Positions 37,099-40,688 of a stretch of 40,688 bases of DNA are shown piece by piece. The notes beneath the pieces were generated by a model. The model was given only the letters and a program-made list of their open reading frames with translations, searched no databases and was not told the DNA's origin. Made by a program: the position numbers and the translations under genes. The DNA lies in the IMG/VR virus record IMGVR_UViG_3300011115_000550, positions 1 to 40,688 of that record. One strand, written 5' to 3'. This DNA is from a virus. Numbering within the stretch: position 1 is the stretch's first letter; each line of letters opens with the position of its first letter.

Positions 37099-37689
37099 TC
37101 ACCCCCGCACCACCACCAGATTAGTCTGGTTCACCAAAGTGGCCCGATACCCGGCCGCCGTTGCCGCGCCCAGCAACTCCGTGGTTCTGCTGTCGTGCTC
37201 CACGCAAACGCACCGCGGAAAGTGCCCGATGTGCAGCATGTGCAAAAACAGGTTCGCCGAGTGCCCTTCCGCGTCGATGTTCCAAAAGTCGAACCCGCCG
37301 AACTGGTCCGCGATCTGCTCCAGCGTGATCGCCGGGACCATCAGCGAGCCTCGGAACTTCGCGATCCCCTTCCACCGCTCGTATTCTTCCGGGTTGCTGG
37401 TGCTGACCGCATCGTCGGTCACCTGTAGCGTCTGGATGCCGAGCCGCACCGCCGCGCACGCCTGCAGTAACTTGATCCGCCTGTCGTCCCCGTAGGCGTC
37501 AAGCAGCGTCTGCATCGGCCCGGGCGACGGCTCAATAATCAGGCCACCCCAACCCACTTCGTACAGCGCCCGCGTGTTCGAAAACACAAGCGGATTCCAG
37601 CCGCCGATGTCCAAAAACAGGCCCGGTGCCGCGCCTTCGAATGCGTCAAGTATTGCGGCCTGCTCGCCGCTCTGTGAATAATCCTGCAT
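37099..37689 (-). CDS. FkbM family SAM-dependent methyltransferase
   Basis: 196 residues from ATG 37689, preceded by GGAGG. GLFLDIGGWNPLVFSNTRAL is motif I for SAM; GLIIEPSPGP follows; ITLEQIADQFGGFDFWNIDA and EGHS match the FkbM C-terminal motif (DVEGxE type). These enzymes O-methylate sugars or lipids, fitting methylation of a phage-made fucose. It is preceded by operator-like site e, so a separate promoter may drive it and the downstream transferases. Confidence 0.9.
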   Translation of the reverse strand: MQDYSQSGEQAAILDAFEGAAPGLFLDIGGWNPLVFSNTRALYEVGWGGLIIEPSPGPMQTLLDAYGDDRRIKLLQACAAVRLGIQTLQVTDDAVSTSNPEEYERWKGIAKFRGSLMVPAITLEQIADQFGGFDFWNIDAEGHSANLFLHMLHIGHFPRCVCVEHDSRTTELLGAATAAGYRATLVNQTNLVVVRG

Positions 37690-37710
37690 TATGACCTCCA
37701 TCGAAACGTT

Positions 37711-37735
37711 ACTACACTTTGCGCAGATTGCGCAA
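37711..37735 (-). promoter_or_regulatory. TGCGCA palindrome promoter-like site (site e)
   Basis: TTGCGCA-N3-TGCGCAA at 37719-37735; on the minus strand TTGCGC can be a -35 with GTGTAGTAAC 15 bases later as a -10 region. The GTGTAGTAA tract matches site c. It lies in the 49-base gap before the FkbM gene, the only intergenic site of this kind in the glycan island. Confidence 0.6.
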
Positions 37736-37738
37736 GCT

Positions 37739-38338
37739 CTACCGCTGGAAATACATTGGCGCAGGGTATCCAAGCGCCTCGGTTACGGCTTGCCGACATC
37801 CGGTCAGGTGGTAATCGTCCACGATAACCCACCCGCCCTTCGACACCTTCGGCACCAGCGCGTCCACGCAGGCCTTCGTGCTCTCGTACAGGTCGCCGTC
37901 AAGCCGAAGCACCGCAATCCGTCCGATGTCAGCGCCCGGCACCGTGTCCGCGAACAGGCCCGGGTGGTAGACCAGCATATCGTCCGTTATGCCCCACTCC
38001 CGCATGTGCTCCTGAACCGCTGCCAGCGTGCAAGAGCTCAACCCGGCTTCGTGCCCGGCTGCCAAAAACTCCGCATCGTTCGGACCAGCTGCAGGAATAC
38101 CGGCGAAGGAATCGAACAGGTGAACACGCCGCTCGCTTCCCGTGTTCATGATCGCGCGAGCCATCGCTGCAGCCTGCGCACCACCGAACACCCCGCACTC
38201 AACAAAGTCGCCGGGCACGTCAGCTAGAATCGCAGCCAGCGCGGTAGAGTAGCTGGCCCAGACCGTCTCCCGGCTGGACAGCGCCGCCAGTGCCACGTTA
38301 TTCATCCAGGCTTCAAACGGCCAATGGATGATGCTCAT
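37739..38338 (-). CDS. TylF/macrocin O-methyltransferase family protein
   Basis: 199 residues from ATG 38338 overlapping the fucose synthase stop (ATGA). DFVECGVFGGAQAAAMARAI is the SAM loop; VLRLDGDLYESTKACVDALV and GGWVIVDDYHLTGCRQAV are the diagnostic motifs, with Asp residues that bind the metal. TylF-type enzymes O-methylate deoxysugars (macrocin in tylosin), so methylation of fucose or a fucosylated glycan is likely. Confidence 0.9.
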   Translation of the reverse strand: MSIIHWPFEAWMNNVALAALSSRETVWASYSTALAAILADVPGDFVECGVFGGAQAAAMARAIMNTGSERRVHLFDSFAGIPAAGPNDAEFLAAGHEAGLSSCTLAAVQEHMREWGITDDMLVYHPGLFADTVPGADIGRIAVLRLDGDLYESTKACVDALVPKVSKGGWVIVDDYHLTGCRQAVTEALGYPAPMYFQR

Positions 38339-39303
38339 AGTTCGGCCTCCGTCACATCCACCTTCACGATTTCCTTCTGATCCACAATTGATTGGATCCC
38401 GTGCTCCAGTGGAATCCGCGGTGCCCATCCCATTCGAGTTATCCGGCTCACATCCAGCAACTTACGCGGTGTCCCTTCCGGCTTCGTCGTGTCAAAAACT
38501 ACGTCTCCCGTGTACCGAGTCGCCCGCGCGATTATCCCGACCAACTCCCGAATGGTCATGTCTTCGCCGGTGCCGACGTTGATGATTTCCCCAGAATCGT
38601 AGTCCTGCATCAGCATCACAGCCGCGCGCGCAAAGTCGTGAGAGTGCAGAAACTCCCGCCGAGCGTTCCCCGTGCCCCAAACTCGCACGACTGGCAAACC
38701 ACGCCGCCGCGCGTCAATGAACCGGTCGATCAGGTCAGGGATAACGTGGTCTGACTTGTCGCCCGGCCCGTAAAGGTTGGTTGGCATCGCGCAGATTGCG
38801 TTGAACCCGTATTGTGTCCGGTATGCCTGCGCCATCTTGATTCCGGCAATCTTAGCCACCGCATACGCCTCGTTCGTCGGCTCCAGCGGGCCGGTCAATA
38901 GTGCGTCCTCGCGGATCGGCTGTTCCGCCATCCTCGGGTAGATACAAGACGAACCAAGCAACAACAGTTTTTTTACGCCGTGCTGCCGGGCCGCGTGGAG
39001 CACGTTCGCCTGAATCATCAGGTTGTCGTAAATGAAATCAGCCGGTCGCGTGCTGTTCGCCATTATGCCGCCAACCGTCGCCGCGCACAGAAACACGTAC
39101 TCCGGACGCTCCGAGGCGAAAAAATCGTTTGCTGCTCGCTGGTCCCGAAGGTCTAGCGTCCATTCCCATGTCGGCATCATCGCGTTTGAGATATGAGGAG
39201 CTAGGATTACCTGATAGTGCCCCTCCCGCGCCAACTCTGATCTGATTGCCGAGCCCACCAGGCCCCGGTGCCCGGCGACAAAGATTTTGCTGTCCAGCTT
39301 CAC
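38335..39303 (-). CDS. fcl: GDP-L-fucose synthase
   Basis: 322 residues from GTG 39303, which overlaps the gmd stop (GTGA) with AAGGAG five bases upstream. Rossmann loop GHRGLVGSA at 11-19; GSSCIYP near 118; YAVAK with catalytic Tyr147 and Lys151; [20 protein letters not shown] near the end. Converts GDP-4-keto-6-deoxymannose to GDP-L-fucose with NADPH. Directly downstream of gmd, as in bacterial colanic acid clusters. All catalytic residues present. Confidence 0.95.
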   Translation of the reverse strand: MKLDSKIFVAGHRGLVGSAIRSELAREGHYQVILAPHISNAMMPTWEWTLDLRDQRAANDFFASERPEYVFLCAATVGGIMANSTRPADFIYDNLMIQANVLHAARQHGVKKLLLLGSSCIYPRMAEQPIREDALLTGPLEPTNEAYAVAKIAGIKMAQAYRTQYGFNAICAMPTNLYGPGDKSDHVIPDLIDRFIDARRRGLPVVRVWGTGNARREFLHSHDFARAAVMLMQDYDSGEIINVGTGEDMTIRELVGIIARATRYTGDVVFDTTKPEGTPRKLLDVSRITRMGWAPRIPLEHGIQSIVDQKEIVKVDVTEAEL

Positions 39304-40295
39304 TGCGACTCCTTCTTTGCCAGTGCCAGATCGTGATCGATCATACGTTCCACCATCGCCCCAAACGAAATCTTGGGAATCCACCCCAGAACGGCCCGCG
39401 CCTTGCTTGCATCACCCCGGAGGTCATCTACCTCCGAAGGCCGAAAATACCTATTGTCTATTTGGACACAAGATGGACCTAACTTCAACCGTTCCGCTGA
39501 TCGCAATAGAAACTCAAAAACTGTGTGGGACTCTCCCGTCGCCACGACGTAATCATCCGGCTGCTCCTGTTGCAGCATCAGCCACATGGCCTCCACGTAA
39601 TCCGACGCATGGCCCCAATCCCGTATAGCGCTAAGATTACCCAGGAACAGCTTATCCTGGAGCCCGCATTTGATTCGCGCCAGGCCCCGGGTAATCTTTC
39701 TGGTGACGAACGTCTCCCCGCGACGCTCCGATTCGTGATTGAACAGGATCCCGTTGCAGATGAACATCCCAAACGCTTCGCGGTAGTTCACCGCATACCA
39801 GTGCGCCGCCACCTTGCTTGCCGCGTAAGGGCTGCGCGGTGCAAATGGTGTTTGCTCGTTCTGTGGTGCAGGTTGGTTCCCGTACATTTCCGAAGACCCC
39901 GCCTGATAGAAGCGAACCTGCCGTCCGCTGCAGTCCTGATGATCTCTCACAGCTTCCAGTAGCCGCAGCGTCCCGGTTGCCACCACATCGGCAGTGTATT
40001 CCGGTTGGTCGAAACTGACGCGAACATGGGACTGGGCCGCAAGGTTGTACACCTCATCCGGTTTCGCCTTCTCGACGATCCGCCGCAGGCCGGTCCCGTC
40101 AGTCATGTCTCCGTAGTGCAGAGTCAGCCGGTTGTCGGGCTCGTGCGGGTCCATGTAGATACCGGCCAGGCGCTGCGTGTTGAAACCTGACGCGCGCCGC
40201 ACAATCCCATGCACCTGATAGCCCTTCCCAACCAGCAGTTCAGCCAGGTACGAACCGTCCTGTCCGGTGATCCCCGTTATCAGAGCGCGTTTCAT
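39300..40295 (-). CDS. gmd: GDP-mannose 4,6-dehydratase
   Basis: 331 residues. NADP loop [13 protein letters not shown] at 7-19; AGSSEMYG with Ser134/Glu136 near 132-139; PYAASK with Tyr157 and Lys161 of the YxxxK catalytic set. It makes GDP-4-keto-6-deoxy-mannose, the first step to GDP-L-fucose. Length is slightly short but complete. ATG overlaps the glycosyltransferase stop by four bases. The phage copies the host pathway's first two steps to make its own donor sugar. Confidence 0.96.
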   Translation of the reverse strand: MKRALITGITGQDGSYLAELLVGKGYQVHGIVRRASGFNTQRLAGIYMDPHEPDNRLTLHYGDMTDGTGLRRIVEKAKPDEVYNLAAQSHVRVSFDQPEYTADVVATGTLRLLEAVRDHQDCSGRQVRFYQAGSSEMYGNQPAPQNEQTPFAPRSPYAASKVAAHWYAVNYREAFGMFICNGILFNHESERRGETFVTRKITRGLARIKCGLQDKLFLGNLSAIRDWGHASDYVEAMWLMLQQEQPDDYVVATGESHTVFEFLLRSAERLKLGPSCVQIDNRYFRPSEVDDLRGDASKARAVLGWIPKISFGAMVERMIDHDLALAKKESQ

Positions 40296-40688
40296 GCGAT
40301 GGGCTCGTGACCGGGAAACCAGGCCGCTTTCCGAGCCTCAAAGATGCGCTTGTACCTGTGCCATTCCTCGTGGCTGTTCGCGCGTTCCAGAAACGCCGGC
40401 ATCCGGTCAGCGTTGCCGCGTTCCTCGCCGGGCCGCGGCCGGCCCCAGTGGTCGTGATAGTGCGTGAGGTCTGGACGCTGCCAAAAGACGCCAATCTTTT
40501 CGGCCACCGCCTGCAGTTCCTCATCCACGCCCATGTGCGTGTATTCCGGCCAATACGGTCCCCGCCCGCCGTACATGCGCCGGGCAAACTCGCGTCCGAT
40601 CCACGGGCTGCCGGCCACTCGGTCGATGTAGGCTCCGTCTTTGTCGCCCCAGCGGTCTCCGGTCGGCTGCATCACGCCGAATGATGAA
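40292..40688 (-). CDS. Glycosyltransferase, C-terminal part (continues from base 489 through the ends)
   Basis: The C-terminal half of the gene described at 1-489. An internal ATG at 40675 is not a separate start; the protein reads through the duplicated end. It ends WFPGHEPIA at the stop, which overlaps the gmd ATG. The [14 protein letters not shown] stretch may supply a metal-binding or catalytic His. Confidence 0.78.
   Translation of the reverse strand, partial: SSFGVMQPTGDRWGDKDGAYIDRVAGSPWIGREFARRMYGGRGPYWPEYTHMGVDEELQAVAEKIGVFWQRPDLTHYHDHWGRPRPGEERGNADRMPAFLERANSHEEWHRYKRIFEARKAAWFPGHEPIA
40562..40688. repeat. 127-bp terminal direct repeat (right copy)
   Basis: Identical to 1-127; an assembly overlap marking a closed circle. 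Confidence 0.93.

Noticed and set aside
38790-38806. Degenerate TGCGCA palindrome-like sequence inside fcl
   Set aside because: Both halves deviate (TCGCGCA and TTGCGTT) and it lies in conserved coding sequence, so it is not counted as an operator.
1-40688. Integrase, attachment sites, tRNA genes, insertion sequences
   Set aside because: No matching proteins, cloverleaf candidates or inverted-repeat-bounded transposase genes were seen; absence is by eye, not by search.

Overview
The window is one complete tailed-phage genome, or a prophage-free phage-like element, assembled as a circle. The first 127 bases recur exactly as the last 127, so the unit is 40,561 bp, and a glycosyltransferase gene runs across the artificial ends. 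Gene content points to a siphovirus: large and small terminase, portal, MuF-type protein, protease/scaffold, HK97-type capsid, DUF3168 protein, tail tube, frameshifted tail chaperone, tape measure and hub. I see no integrase, tRNA, CRISPR array, insertion sequence, DNA polymerase or primase. The sequence is GC-rich. Near-leaderless promoters suggest a host that tolerates leaderless mRNA. The host cannot be named from sequence alone; Acidobacteriota-like soil bacteria are only a guess.

Nearly everything is transcribed on the minus strand, and most neighbouring genes overlap by four bases (ATGA, GTGA, TTGA), so I moved many starts inward to those positions. Going with transcription: (1) the early/DNA module runs from 15963 down to 1572. 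It starts with a ribbon-helix-helix (RHH) regulator and continues with small proteins, a pentapeptide-repeat protein, ParB-like, Gp157, DUF3268 and DUF1064 proteins, a cytosine methyltransferase, a winged-helix candidate initiator with iteron-like repeats inside its gene, an SNF2 helicase, a heptad-repeat protein, HNH, DnaA-domain, ParB and adenine/N4-type methyltransferase genes, then terS and terL. (2) A glycan island runs from 1527 across the contig ends to 35078: four glycosyltransferases, GDP-mannose dehydratase, GDP-fucose synthase and two SAM methyltransferases. It lies between terL and portal, which are usually adjacent. (3) The head module (34982 to 26490) carries two plus-strand genes inside it. 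(4) The tail and lysis module (26486 to 16090) ends at a strong terminator just upstream of the RHH promoter.

The main regulatory signal is a repeated palindrome, TTGCGCA-N3-TGCGCAA, at four places, plus a variant pair of TGCGCA sites at the RHH promoter. Several copies sit where a repressor would block a promoter, including one inside the glycan island. The likely plan is that the RHH protein binds these sites and ties early genes, the repeat-protein cassette and the glycan genes into one regulon. The glycan genes would make GDP-L-fucose, transfer it and O-methylate it, presumably to decorate the virion or alter the host surface.
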